The position numbers and the translations under genes are program-made. The notes beneath the pieces are model-generated. The model was not told the DNA's origin. It did no database searches and worked only from the letters and a program-made list of their open reading frames with translations. A stretch of DNA of 64,000 bases, taken from contig OW387134.1 in the NCBI GenBank assembly GCA_936440205.1, positions 64,755,427 through 64,819,426 on the forward strand. The letters run 5' to 3'. The DNA comes from Lepidonotus clava. Taxonomy: Eukaryota > Annelida > Polychaeta > Phyllodocida > Polynoidae. Shown here piece by piece: positions 13,201-25,200 of this stretch (positions are counted from its first letter, which is position 1; each line of letters opens with the position of its first letter).

Positions 13201-16200
13201 ACTAACGCTGTGGTCTATATCCTCGCAAAAAAGGGCCACCACAGCCTTGCCTACATAGACGATTTCTGTGGTGTCTCCCCTACCTTAAAAGGGGCATGCC
13301 AGGCCTTCAGCGACTTTGAGGGCCTTGCTGAAGAACTAGGCCTTGCCCTAGCTCCTGAAAAATGCATGTTCCCGACTACCCACTTAGAGTGGCTAGGCTT
13401 CGCTATCAACACCAAAGAAATGACAGTCTCCATCCCCAAAGACAAAATGATCGAAATAGCCACGGAGTGCAAAAAGTGGCTCACGCTCAACAGAGCAACA
13501 AAACGCCAGATCCAGTCACTAGTCGGCAAGCTCGTTCATATAAGCAAATGCATCTCACCAGCAAGAAAGTTCATTGGCAGAATACTGGCCACCCTCAGGG
13601 CTACCCCTGACGGAGGTTTTGCCAACATCAGTGACGACTTTAGGGCAGATGTAAAATGGTTCCAGAGATACGCAGAGGAAGCAAACGGCGTAGCTCTGAT
13701 TGACCCCCCGGCAGATGAATTCTACATTGAATGTGATTCCTGCCTCGAGGGTGGTGGGGGGCACTCAACTACAACCTACTACTCTATGCCCTATGACACC
13801 AACCACCGCTCACTCTTCCCCCACATCACGCTCCTAGAGGCTGTAAACCTCCTGATCGCATACCGGACCCTAGCGCCACCTGACAGCCCTGGGAAAACCA
13901 TAGTGATCATGACAGACAACATGTCATCCCGTCATGCACTAATGTCAGGTCGTACCAAGGACCCAACACTTGGTGCCTGTGCTCGGGAATTATGGCTAGA
14001 GGATGCAACAAGAAACCACACCATCGACATACAACACAAAGCTGGGGTTGATCTGGTCCTAGCAGATGCACTCAGTCGACGACACATATCCCACAGCATG
14101 TGCAACCTCGCAGATAGCATGATAAACGACCTGGGCCTTATGGAAACGAAGCCAGCCCTAAACAAAGCCATATTTGATGTATGTCTCTAACTGCGTATGC
14201 TCTCCCCCCATAGGCTCCATATTCTCTCTCACTATTTCAGAGCCAGCCCATCCACTCCACAGCCAGATGATACGGTCCTATAATGCAGCCTTCTCCCAAG
14301 GTACCCACCGCAACAGAGAACGCCAGGCAGCCCACTACATCAAGTTCTGTATTACCAGTGGTTTCCCGTACCTCTCACCTACCGTGGCACAGGCATGCCT
14401 ATATATACAATATCTGGCCAACACTATGGCATCCCCAGCCACGTGCAAAAATTATATCTCTGGTGTGAGATCGTGGCTTGTTTCTCGTGGGGGAAACCCT
14501 GCATCATTCATGTCCCCGGAGGCTCAGGCAGTGGTCAAGGGCACTGCCCGCCTCTCCACACACGTACCATCACCAGCCCCTCCGGTAACACCACAGGACA
14601 TAAAAACGATCTCAGCATATCTGGACAGGGCCGGCCGCCGGGCCCTCCCACTCAAAGCAGCGCTCCTCTTAACCTACTTCACTTTCTTACGCAAGAGCAA
14701 CGTCCTCTCCCCAGACACTGACCAGTGGGGGGGCCCCCACACCCTCAGACGGGGAGACATAATAGACAAGGCGAACCACGTCATAGTACTGATCAGATCA
14801 ACAAAGACTATCGCCAGATCAGCGAAACCAGTAGGAATCCCTGTGAACTCCATCCCAGGGGCCGCCTACTGCCCAGTCACCACCTGGAGACGTTACTGCA
14901 ACCAGATACCTGCTGAGCCGGGGAGCCCGGCCTTTATGGCGGACGGGGCCACTCCCCTGACAGCGGCCCCTTTGGTAGCGGTAATGCGTGAGGCCCTGGC
15001 CCACTCAGGGGTCCCATACGCACGCCTTGTCAGCATGCACTCCCTCCGTCGGGGGGGGGGGGGCGCAGGCAGCCGCCAGGGCGGGGGCGGACGTCCGCTC
15101 CCTGTGTGAGCACGGCCTGTGGGCAGACCGCAACTCTCTCACCGCCTATGTACCAAAGGAGGTACTCAACGGGGTCCCTAGCCGCATGACAGCGGCCTTT
15201 GGCTCCAATTAGGGACCCCGGTCACTGACATTATGTAAACCTGTAGGACTCCATTTAACCACAACTGTAGACACTGTACCTTTATCTACTCATAAGCATT
15301 AATCTCGTTGCTCAGAAATAAAAGCCCATTATATGTAGACCTGTCTTTTAATTGGGCTCAATGAATTCATTGAGGAGTAATTAATGACAGTCGTAATACA
15401 TCCGGCCACCAGGCAGGCCGCCCAACGGTCACTGGGTGAGCAGCTCTCCACGTGTGGCCCCTCAGTCAGTAGCCACCACCGACAGGAGACGGACAAACTT
15501 ACCACCCACCCACCCTACATCAAAGGACTATAACTATAAACAAATAGGGCTCCAATTAGGGACCCCGGTCACTGACATTATGTAAACCCGTAGGACTCCA
15601 TTTAACCACAACTGTAGACACTGTACCTTTATCTACTCATAAGCATTAATCTCGTTGCTCAGAAATAAAAGCCCATTAGATGTAGACCTGTCTTTTAATT
15701 ATGAAATGTTCAGATTGTCACTTGAATTCATTGGCATTTTATGGCCCTCCTATTGGGCATGTCCCCAACGTAGTGTGTCCAGTCTAAAACAGCAGAGCAG
15801 CGTCACTCCAAAGAAAAAGATGTATAATCATACAAATGACTTTGGGCAAACGTCGTTACATGACTTTTAGTGGTAACCAATTCGTGACCATGTCAATGTG
15901 GTTGCTGTTTAAATCTAAAATATATAAAATAGGAATAACAACATTCGTATTTCATGATTTATTAAGTTTATTAAAATAAATTTGTTAACTTAAATTTCCT
16001 TTTTGGTTATTAATACTTATTGGTTATTACTAATGAGAACCGTAAAGTGATCCCCAATATGGCGCCCCTTCTTCTTTGGGAAAGTGTGAAGTCATCTGCA
16101 CAATGTTCATGTAAAGATATTCAATTACAGACCTTTTTATCTCGTGAGACAAAAACAAAAAGGACATTTTCTGACAGCCTTATTTCATATTCACCTTCCG

Positions 16201-19200
16201 AGCCTTGTCTGGCGGGCCCATTGTTCCTTGCAACAATTCTACTCATAATTCACTATTACATGATTAATCAAAGTGTGTATTATAATGTTTCTTTTAAAGA
16301 AGACAGTTGAGGCACTAATGTGCAAGAAAATATATAAGAATTTACCTTATGAATTAATAAAACCTTTTCTATGTCCTTGTTTGACCTTCAGTGGGAGTAC
16401 GAGAAGTGGAAGTTTGAGACCGGAACCCAGGTGCGTCTCTTCTCCGTGGCGTCCCAGAAGCCCCTGCGGATCAAACCCGATTCAACGGTGGACGCCGACG
16501 GCGACTACGACGACCCCATGGGTGAGTGTCTGCGACAATGTCATCGTGACCTTGAAAAGTATTCTCTCATATGCTGATGATCCACAACGCGATTTTGGAC
16601 GGATTTTATGGACCGATTTTAGAAATAGGTTTGACAAATAATGATTATTCTTGTATGATATTTATTCCTCATCAACGATTCCTCAATTTCTATTGTACCA
16701 AGGGAATGTCTACCCTAAAATATATTCCTAAATATGTGAAAAATGCATGAGAAGAAAATCGGTTGCTGATTTGTTGCATAAATATCGTGGATCATTAGCT
16801 TTACAGGAGACCACCTTATATTGTATACTATTGGTTATTCTGAATATCTATATGGTATTTCATGTATATTTGCACTAAGTTAGATTACATGAATCAGCAC
16901 TGAAAGTGCTGATTACATCATAATTGTTTTCCCTTTTCCATGTACTGGCATTGATATAATCTATGGCAACTAAATAGCAAAAATATGATAGGGCTTTTGA
17001 TAATATGAAAGAAAGGGTAATTATTCAATATGAACCAGGGGCTTTACCCATCTGACCTGGGATACTGATAACCATTGGCTCATATTGGCTCTGGTAAGGG
17101 GATACAAGTTCAGCCTTTGTATATTTAGAAAAATTAATATCTCATGCCAGCAACTCCCGCAGCAACTATTAAGGAGGTAACCATTGAAAGGGGTGGGACA
17201 CATTCTGAAGTTATCTTCGATTCCACAGGGATGGCAGTTTTTGTACAGCTCTTCCTCATAGATTCTTCTGAAAAAATCTTATTGGAAATAATTCTGTCCA
17301 TCTACATCCTCTCTGCTGTTGTCATAAAACTCACATAAGAACTTTATCCACAGCGGCTGAGGTCCTTAAGAAGCAAAGTAAGTACATTGTGTGGCTTGTC
17401 TAATAAATGGGAAAAGGTTGCTTTATTTTTGCACCGCCGGCGTTAGGAGCCCATTGCACAACTTTGAGTTTCCAACCCTTGTTTAAGGCGATATCATATA
17501 AAGGCGATGCACTGCACTAAACATTCCTCGCTGAGACTACCTTATAACGTCCCCAATGTTATACCTTAACCTTATTGCAGGCTTTTGTCTATTGCTTTAT
17601 ACCCGATATTTTCATACGTATTCCCATGTGAAATGCTGAGTGTTTTTGGATGAAGGATAATGTGTTATATTGATCATTGCTGATTTGTTTTTGAAAACAA
17701 TAATTGCAATGTTGTTTAGTTGATATAAGCAAAATGAAATGCATGAATTCATTAAAAAAACCTTTGTTTTGATTTATGTTACATCAACAACAATAAGAAG
17801 CCTCATGCTTCGTCAGATTGAAAGTACACATGTGTAGCATATTTATTTCCACCTGTGTTAATGGCACAATAATTAACTTAACATTCTTGGAGGCACAACA
17901 TAACCGTAACACAATGTACACTCTGTCTATGTCACACATGTTTAACTATGTCTTTTCCTAACAGTAATTCAACGCTAGAGAATTAGGAAGAGAATTACTT
18001 CCCTGGGCCGCTGGGTACCAGCTATGGGTATCAGTGTAGCATGCCGATAACTTTCTTGGCCGCCGCTGCCGGGCATGTACACTAATAGCTTAGGGCTGGT
18101 ATCCAGTGTCCCCAAAAGGTCGTTTTCTACTAATTACGTGAAAGAATCATGTATACATTTATCGACATGACTCTTGCTGTGCTTTATTATTTTACGGTAG
18201 AATATTGATAATTAAAATTAGGAATAATGTATAGTATTCATCTGATAAAGGAACATGTGACGAACCCTACGTCGAGTAGGCCAAATCCACACATATTTCT
18301 AAATCTGAAAGGAACATCTAGAAACATATCTATGACAGCTCTTGTGTTTTGAAAAAAAGGAGGAAGAGAGCTTATGGAATTCCTGTGCCTATAAAGGACC
18401 TTCCCCCGCAAAAGGCTGGTGTGCTCTCTTGTTACTAAACATGGGACGGTGGTTTTGAAATCCTATTACAACAATATAGCAATCAATCGTCTTTCCAATA
18501 AATGAATTGAATATTTCTGCTTCCTCCAGGTGTCTTCAAGGTTATTGCCCGCCGAAACAACATCCGGGTGTTCCAGAGCAGTACTTACGACAAGTTCCAC
18601 CTGGCCATCGACAACGCCAAGCTGCTGGGCCAGGTAGGTACCATGTGACGTACCCACGTGACACTTAACCCAAAACTACAGAACAGAAATCACAAACCAC
18701 TCAAAAGCAACCGCTCCAATACTTAACTTAAACCTCGGAAAATAAAAGATGACCGTGTATGCTGTATACGTAGTAAAGATCCAACCTTCTGGGGTAATTT
18801 TCCAAACGCCAAATGCTAAACACTTTATTCCACTATCCGATTTTACTCACAATTTTGAAAATTGCCACTGACAATAGGAGCTAATGATCATTTTGAAGAG
18901 GCAAGATCTTCCAGTGCAATACAGGATTTATCCTTTACTACCAGCTCACATTAATGATGATAATATTTAAATGAATTCCTTATATATCAAAACCCTTACC
19001 CATAAAAGACACAGTCTGCCCGGCTGGTCTTTGACTGGGAGGTGAATACGGGCGACCCGGTAAGCCGCGCATGGTTTGAGGGCATGGAGATGCAACTTTA
19101 GAAAAGAAAATTGGATAGATTCGTCTAGATTATTGACGTTTTTTTCAAAACCGATTGACCTATACGTTCATATTTGATTTGGTTGGGAATGTAAAAAGTG

Positions 19201-22200
19201 TGAAGTGTTTTTAAATACCTTATTTCATTTGATAAATATTCGGTTGTATTTAAAAAAAATAAATTGCTAGTCTTTTTTACTTGAAGGATTGTACTTGAAG
19301 TAGAATTGTAGACTATGCAAATAACTTTGGAATTTAATGATATTATTTCATATGGCATAACCTCACAAATGGCTATTATATAGCGTTTGTTAAAAAAAAG
19401 AGCTATATATCAAAGGCAGGAACCCGACTTACTACAGCTTTGAATAGGATCATGCAACCTGCATACTTCCAGGCATGATATATTATGAAGTTGTACATGT
19501 CATGGTCATTACCGTAGATGTTATTCAACATCCTAATACATTTATTACTTTGAAGTATTCTGATGCTGAACTGTATGCAATTCCATATGAAATCCGGTTG
19601 ATTCAATACTGACTGCATATGTTTTATGAATTGCCTTTGAATAATTTCTTTGCAGTAGGCTCGGCCAGAATGCGATTTTTTCTCCCAACATTTCACATAA
19701 TTTTGACATGCTCCTTTGTAAATTTGAAAGTCTAAAACATTTGTTTTAAATTCATGAATGGTTTCTCCTTTCTACGACCGTCCAACAGAAGGTAATTAGA
19801 TGTAGTGGAGTTGGGTATCGGACGTAATGTATATACATGTACTCACATATTCCATTCACCGACTAGCTCATACTTAATGCCCCATACCCACTAGGTGACT
19901 TTTACACAGTCGGCCGACTGGTCGGCGCTAGAATTGGCCAATTTTTGAGGTTGCCTGTCAGTATATCATATTGAAATGTGTGTGCTTGATATGAATTGGT
20001 GCCAGAGTCGGCCGATTTTGAAGGCAGAATCGGCCGACTCTTGCCCCGACCAGTTGGCCAACTGGGGAAAAGTCGCCTAGTAGTTAGCCCCATACCCACT
20101 AGGACATTTTTATGCAGTCGGCCGACGGATCGGCACTGAAATCGGCCGATTCTACACCAATCGGCTGATTTTACTGGCAACTCAGATCAAACCCGCACAT
20201 TCCAATATAATATACTTACAGGCAATCCTAAGAATCGGCCGATTCTCCCAATTGCCCATTGCCTGTCGCTGCTAAAGTTGCTTAAGGGCCATACCCACTA
20301 GGCAATTATGCCTGAGTCGGCCGACAAATCGGCGCTAAAATCGGCCGATTCTGAGGGCAGAATCGGCTGATTTTAGCACCGATTCAGATCGAACACACAT
20401 ATTTCAATTGGGTATACCTACAGGGGATGATAGGAATCAGCCGATTTTAGCACCGACTATGATGGTTGCCGTTGCCCGTTGCTGATAAAGTTGCCTAGTT
20501 GGTATGGGGCTATAGTGAGTATGGGGCTTTAAAGCATGGACCAATGATATGTAGAGTAATAATTAAACCCATCACAATAATCACATCTAGTGCTATTCTA
20601 ATATGAAACTTTTTGTTTAAAGTTAATGGTACAGGACAGGTTCAATGCAAGCCAGGTATTTTAAAGTATTTTTTTCCCAATTTGAAAACTAACTATTTTT
20701 TACTACCTTCCCATCGCCGCACAAGTAGTCACAAGTAACGTAAACGTAATTTTGAACACCTCACATTTTAATTAGCAGTAAGGGTAGATTGTACTATTTG
20801 AGTATAATAGTTTTTTTTATAATATTTCCAGAGGTATAGTGTAGAATTTTAGAAAATCTACCGTCGATTATAGCTTATTTACACACATTGTAGCAATATC
20901 ATTTTCGTTATGCGACCATAGGGTGCTGGTATAATTGTTAGTTTTATTTCATTTTTCTTTTTATTGGCCATTCTTCTAAAACTGGATGATTAAATGCGGT
21001 TAACATGGCACGATGTTGGTTATGGGAATTCATATGAATTCGCAAAGAAAAAGCGTTTACGACACAACACTTTTTTCATCAATGCAACACATTTATAAAC
21101 GTGATAACAATATTGGTCCTACATAGAAATATTTGGGTCATAAATAAATCTTGGACGTAACATATAGGATTTATAATGGCTGCAGAAGGGGATTTACCAA
21201 ACATTAGTGGACAAAGATGTACAAGAAGGTCCTCCCATCTTTATTTTCTAATCATGAGTAACAGATCCACAATGTAAAGGAGAACGTATTGTCATAAGCA
21301 GAGGTAGAATATAGAATGAACCATTACCAATAAACACGCATTGTAATATCTCATAAAATAATAATCTTATATTATATTTACATACCCATCAACATATTGA
21401 ATATACCTCTAGTATTCAGATGTAATAAGTTAAAAACGAAATATAAAATTGTTATACATGTATTTCGTTTTTAACTTATAACATCTGAATGTAAGAGGTT
21501 ACGCCATAACGCTTTTCTCACGAATTGACATTTTTTGGGGAGGCCAAACCAATCTTAATTTTAATGTTGTATCAACGATTATAACTCACACTGAATAGAA
21601 TCCTTCAAATTGACTTTTTGTTGTCCCTCACCTTACCCTCCATGACCCCTTTGACCTCTGCGTCCTTCAGGGCCGGGGCGGCGCGTTCTGTGAGATGCGC
21701 GTACGCGTACAGCCTGACCGCAGCGTCATGCTCGAGTCGATGAAGTACGCGGGTCAACTGCTGGCCGTGAAGCCCAACGGGCGGCCCGAGGACCCCCGCC
21801 TAGGGGGGACCAAGGTCGAGAGGGGCCGGCTCTTCAACGTCTACGTCAAGGTAAATCCGATTTTTTCCCTCTTTTTCCCCTCCCCCCCCCCTTTTTTTTG
21901 ACTTCTCCCCTTTTCTTCCTTTTTTCCCCTTTTTTTCCTCTCTCTTTCTTTCTATTCTTTTTCCTTTTTTTAAATACAAATTTGTGGTATGAGACAAGTA
22001 TATCAAAAACCGATTATGATATTTTGAAAAATGTAATCGTCAGCCCTTGTATACAGTGTGCGTCACATAACACTTTGTGTAAATGGTAAAATTAAATAAG
22101 AAATGTATATGATTAGTGATAAATAGGAAATAACTTGGTTAAAGCTCTTAAATCAATGTTAAGTCAGAGAATAAAAGCTGTATCAATTGTGATAGATAAT

Positions 22201-25200
22201 GATAACAATAGCCTTTCATGCCTTGATGACATAATCCTAGGGTAGGCATTTATTAGCACTTTCTTGCATTATAGAAAACGTTTTGTCCAATTGTGAAAAA
22301 ATAAAAGAACCAAATTGCCACAAGATATATCATTACGTCTACTAAAGTCCATTGTTGAAGCGAATCAAACTTTGAGTTTTTTTAAATGGTGTTGAAAGAT
22401 ACCGCCACACATCAACTAATGATGATATACCTCAATTTAAAGTCACATATTGGTATTTATGTAACAGGGATCTAAGTTTTCCGATTTTTGTCGGATTTCC
22501 GATATTTCTTTCCCTCAAATGCCTTCAAAGATCAACTTCAGAATTTTATGTTTAGAACATGTTTTGTAGCATTGTAGGGTACATTCAGATTTTTTTAAAT
22601 ACTATTTCCGATTTCCCCCCCTGTCCTTTACTTACATCTCTATTTATAGAAATAAAATGTTAATGCTTCTATTTTGTTACTTGTACGTTATTGACAAAGA
22701 ATCCTGCCGTGTGTAATTTTCAGGGCACGCTCCGTCACCGGGGTGTGATCATGCTGTGTACCTCCACGTCCCAGGCCCTGTCCCTGGACGAGTCCGACCA
22801 GCTCATCGCCACGGGCAAGCGCGGCCCCATCTCCCACTTCAGGGTCCACAAGGTAGAGGACGGCAACATCCGCATGTTCGAGAGCCTGCACTACCCCGGC
22901 CAGTTCATCGCCATGCGTGAGGGCGTCTGTAACGTTCAGGTAAGAACCTTGTATAACGTGTGTAACGTCCTGGTGAGAACCTTATATGATGTGTTAAATG
23001 TTTGAGAGCCTGCACTACCCCGGCCAGTTCATCGCCATGCGCGAGGGTGTCTGTAACAGCCAGGTAAGGACCTTGTATAACGTGTGTGACATCCTGGTGA
23101 GAACCTTATATGGCATTTTTAACAACCTGGGAAGAACCTTATATAGCATCTGTAACGTCCTGGCGGGAACGTTATTCGGTGTCTGTAACGTCATGATGAG
23201 AACGTTATTAGGTGTTTGTAATGTCCTGGTGAGAACGTTATTTGGTGTCTGTAACATCCTGGTGAGAATGTTATTTTGTGTCTGTAACGTCCTGGTGAGA
23301 ACGTTATTTGGTGTCTTAACGTCCTGGTGAGAACATTATTTGGTGTCTGTAATGTCCAGTTGAGAACCTTTTATGGTGTCTGTAACGTCCAATTAGACCC
23401 TTATGTGCCATCTGTAACCTCCTCCTGAGACCCTTATGGCGTCTGTAACGTCCTGGTGAGAACCTTATATGGCGTCTGTAACGTCTTGGTGAGAATTTTT
23501 TATGATGTTTTCAATTTTTTGAGAGCCTGCACTACCCCGGCCAGTTGATGGTGTCTGTAACATCCAGGAAGCTGGGGGTTTTATTGAATTTCTCTCAATT
23601 GATAGGAAATTACCTGTCCAATACCTGGGACGGATTTCAAGAGGGGTGCATGGGGGCCCCCATTATTTGGGCAAATTAATATGTTCTTTTGATGCCCCTA
23701 CCCTGTTATTTGCAACTTGTGCCCTGGACCTTCTTTTTAATATGGGCGACCCCCGCCCACTTTTCTAGAATTCCTGGATCCTCCCTGAATTTAAAGACAT
23801 TTCCCACCATTTCAATACATAGTTTTTAACTGTAACATTTACTAGTCACCCTTAAATCTTCTAAAAGGTCACAGCATCAAGCCAAAAGGCCAGTGTGTAT
23901 GGACACTGAGGTTCTTCGAATGCTGTATACACTACCTAAATAATTATTACCCTACTACTTCTAAAATGATGTCCTTTCGCATTTTACAGTCTACATACTG
24001 AACTTACTTCAGGCCATACCAAGAACTAGTGAAATAGGTTGTTACAAGCCAGTCCATTTGGTTGCTGATTTGTTAAACAGCTTTTCAAAAGACCTGTGGG
24101 AACTAGCAAATTAAGTCATGTCACCATTATTTAGTTCCCCTCTCATTCTCTATGTGACTTCATAGTTTAAGGGTTAAGCCCTATACCCACTAGGCGATTT
24201 TTACACAATGGGCAGACTCATCAGCACTAAAATCGGCTGATTCCTCTGGTAGAGTCGGCCGATTTTATCACCAATTCAGATCAAACATGCACATTTCAAT
24301 ATAAGGTACTGACAGCTGATCATAAGAATCAGCTGATTCTCCCATTGGCCCCATCGCCGATAAAATTGCCTAGTGGGGATGGGGCTTTAGCAACCCCCTC
24401 CAAAAAACCTCTGTTAATTGTGGGTTCAAATCCTGGAGGGACTTGTTACCCTACTTCTTCTAAAATGATGTCCTTTCACATGTTGCTGCCTAAATACTTA
24501 ACTTTCTTCAGGTCTTACCAAGAACCAGCGAAATAGGCCATAACCAACATGTCCATCTGGTTGCTGTTTTGTTAAACTGCTTTTAAAAGGACCTGTGGGA
24601 ACCAGCAAATTAGGTCATGATCCCATTTCTTAGTTCCAGCCTCATCCTCTATGTGGCTCCATAGTTTAAGGGTTAGCAACCCCTTCCAAAAACCTATATT
24701 AATTGTGGGTTCAAATCCTGGAGGGACTTGTGATAAAGAAAGCCTCCGACTTCTCCCTCAGGGTAAGGGAGACAAGTACTGCCACTTCAAGGCCCACCGT
24801 ATCCGAGATAAAGGCTGCGTTCTGTTGGAGTCCATGGCAAACCGCGGCATCTACCTGGGGATGACGGAGAAGGGCAGTCTGAAACCCACCATCGAGACGG
24901 GCGACGCCAACACCCGCTACTACGTCGAGGTCATCGAGTGTAAGTACCCCTTTATACACCTATATTGTCTAATGCTGTTCAGGGACGAATTATAATTATT
25001 TCTTTTGTGTCTGTAACGTTGTTTGTAACGTTGGTGTTTGTAAAATTGTAACGTTGTTTTCCCTTTTTTCGGGGGGGGGGGGGACCTTTTTGAGCCAAAT
25101 TCTATTTTTTTTTCAATATAAAATTGGCGCCCCCGGGACTTTTTTTGTAAAAAATATAGGCGCCCCTCCCTTTCCAACATTTCTGGATCCGCCCCTGCTG

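Larger units (their letters stand above)
10802..15700 (+). mobile_element. Ngaro-like tyrosine-recombinase (YR) retroelement, young and nearly whole
   Basis: The element has the split direct repeat layout A1 - coding - B1 - A2 - B2. A1 is 10802-10952, B1 15201-15353, A2 15351-15501 and B2 15548-15700. A1/A2 differ at 1 of 151 positions and B1/B2 at about 2 of 153, so insertion is recent. It carries a gag-like frame, a reverse transcriptase-RNase H frame and a tyrosine recombinase region, in that order. This order and split repeats, with no LTRs and no target duplication seen, fit Ngaro within the DIRS order. It looks close to whole, with about one apparent break. B contains aataaa. Confidence 0.9.
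10555..16391 (+). other. Intron occupied mostly by a retroelement
   Basis: The intron is 5.8 kb, of which 10802-15700 is the Ngaro-like element in the sense orientation. About 250 bp precede it and 690 bp follow it. I see no gene in these flanks, only AT-rich sequence. Confidence 0.8.
18634..21670 (+). other. Intron with compound Harbinger-like element and a long palindrome
   Basis: It holds the 652-bp compound element at 19877-20528 and the 93-bp inverted repeat at 21406-21498. The remainder is AT-rich with no open frame in splice context. Confidence 0.7.

Noticed and set aside
22998-23330. Open frame encoding exon-like sequence followed by VCNVLVRTLFG repeats
   Set aside because: It is the copied exon end running into the 33-bp donor minisatellite. 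No acceptor precedes it, so it is not a separate exon or gene.
23130-23510. CRISPR-like array of regular repeats
   Set aside because: The 33-bp units are contiguous with no unique spacers, and the genome is eukaryotic. It is a minisatellite derived from a splice donor.
24655-24727. A functional tRNA gene
   Set aside because: A-box and B-box matches are present, but acceptor and T-stem pairing is poor and the sequence is part of a tandem repeat. A tRNA-derived repeat is more likely.
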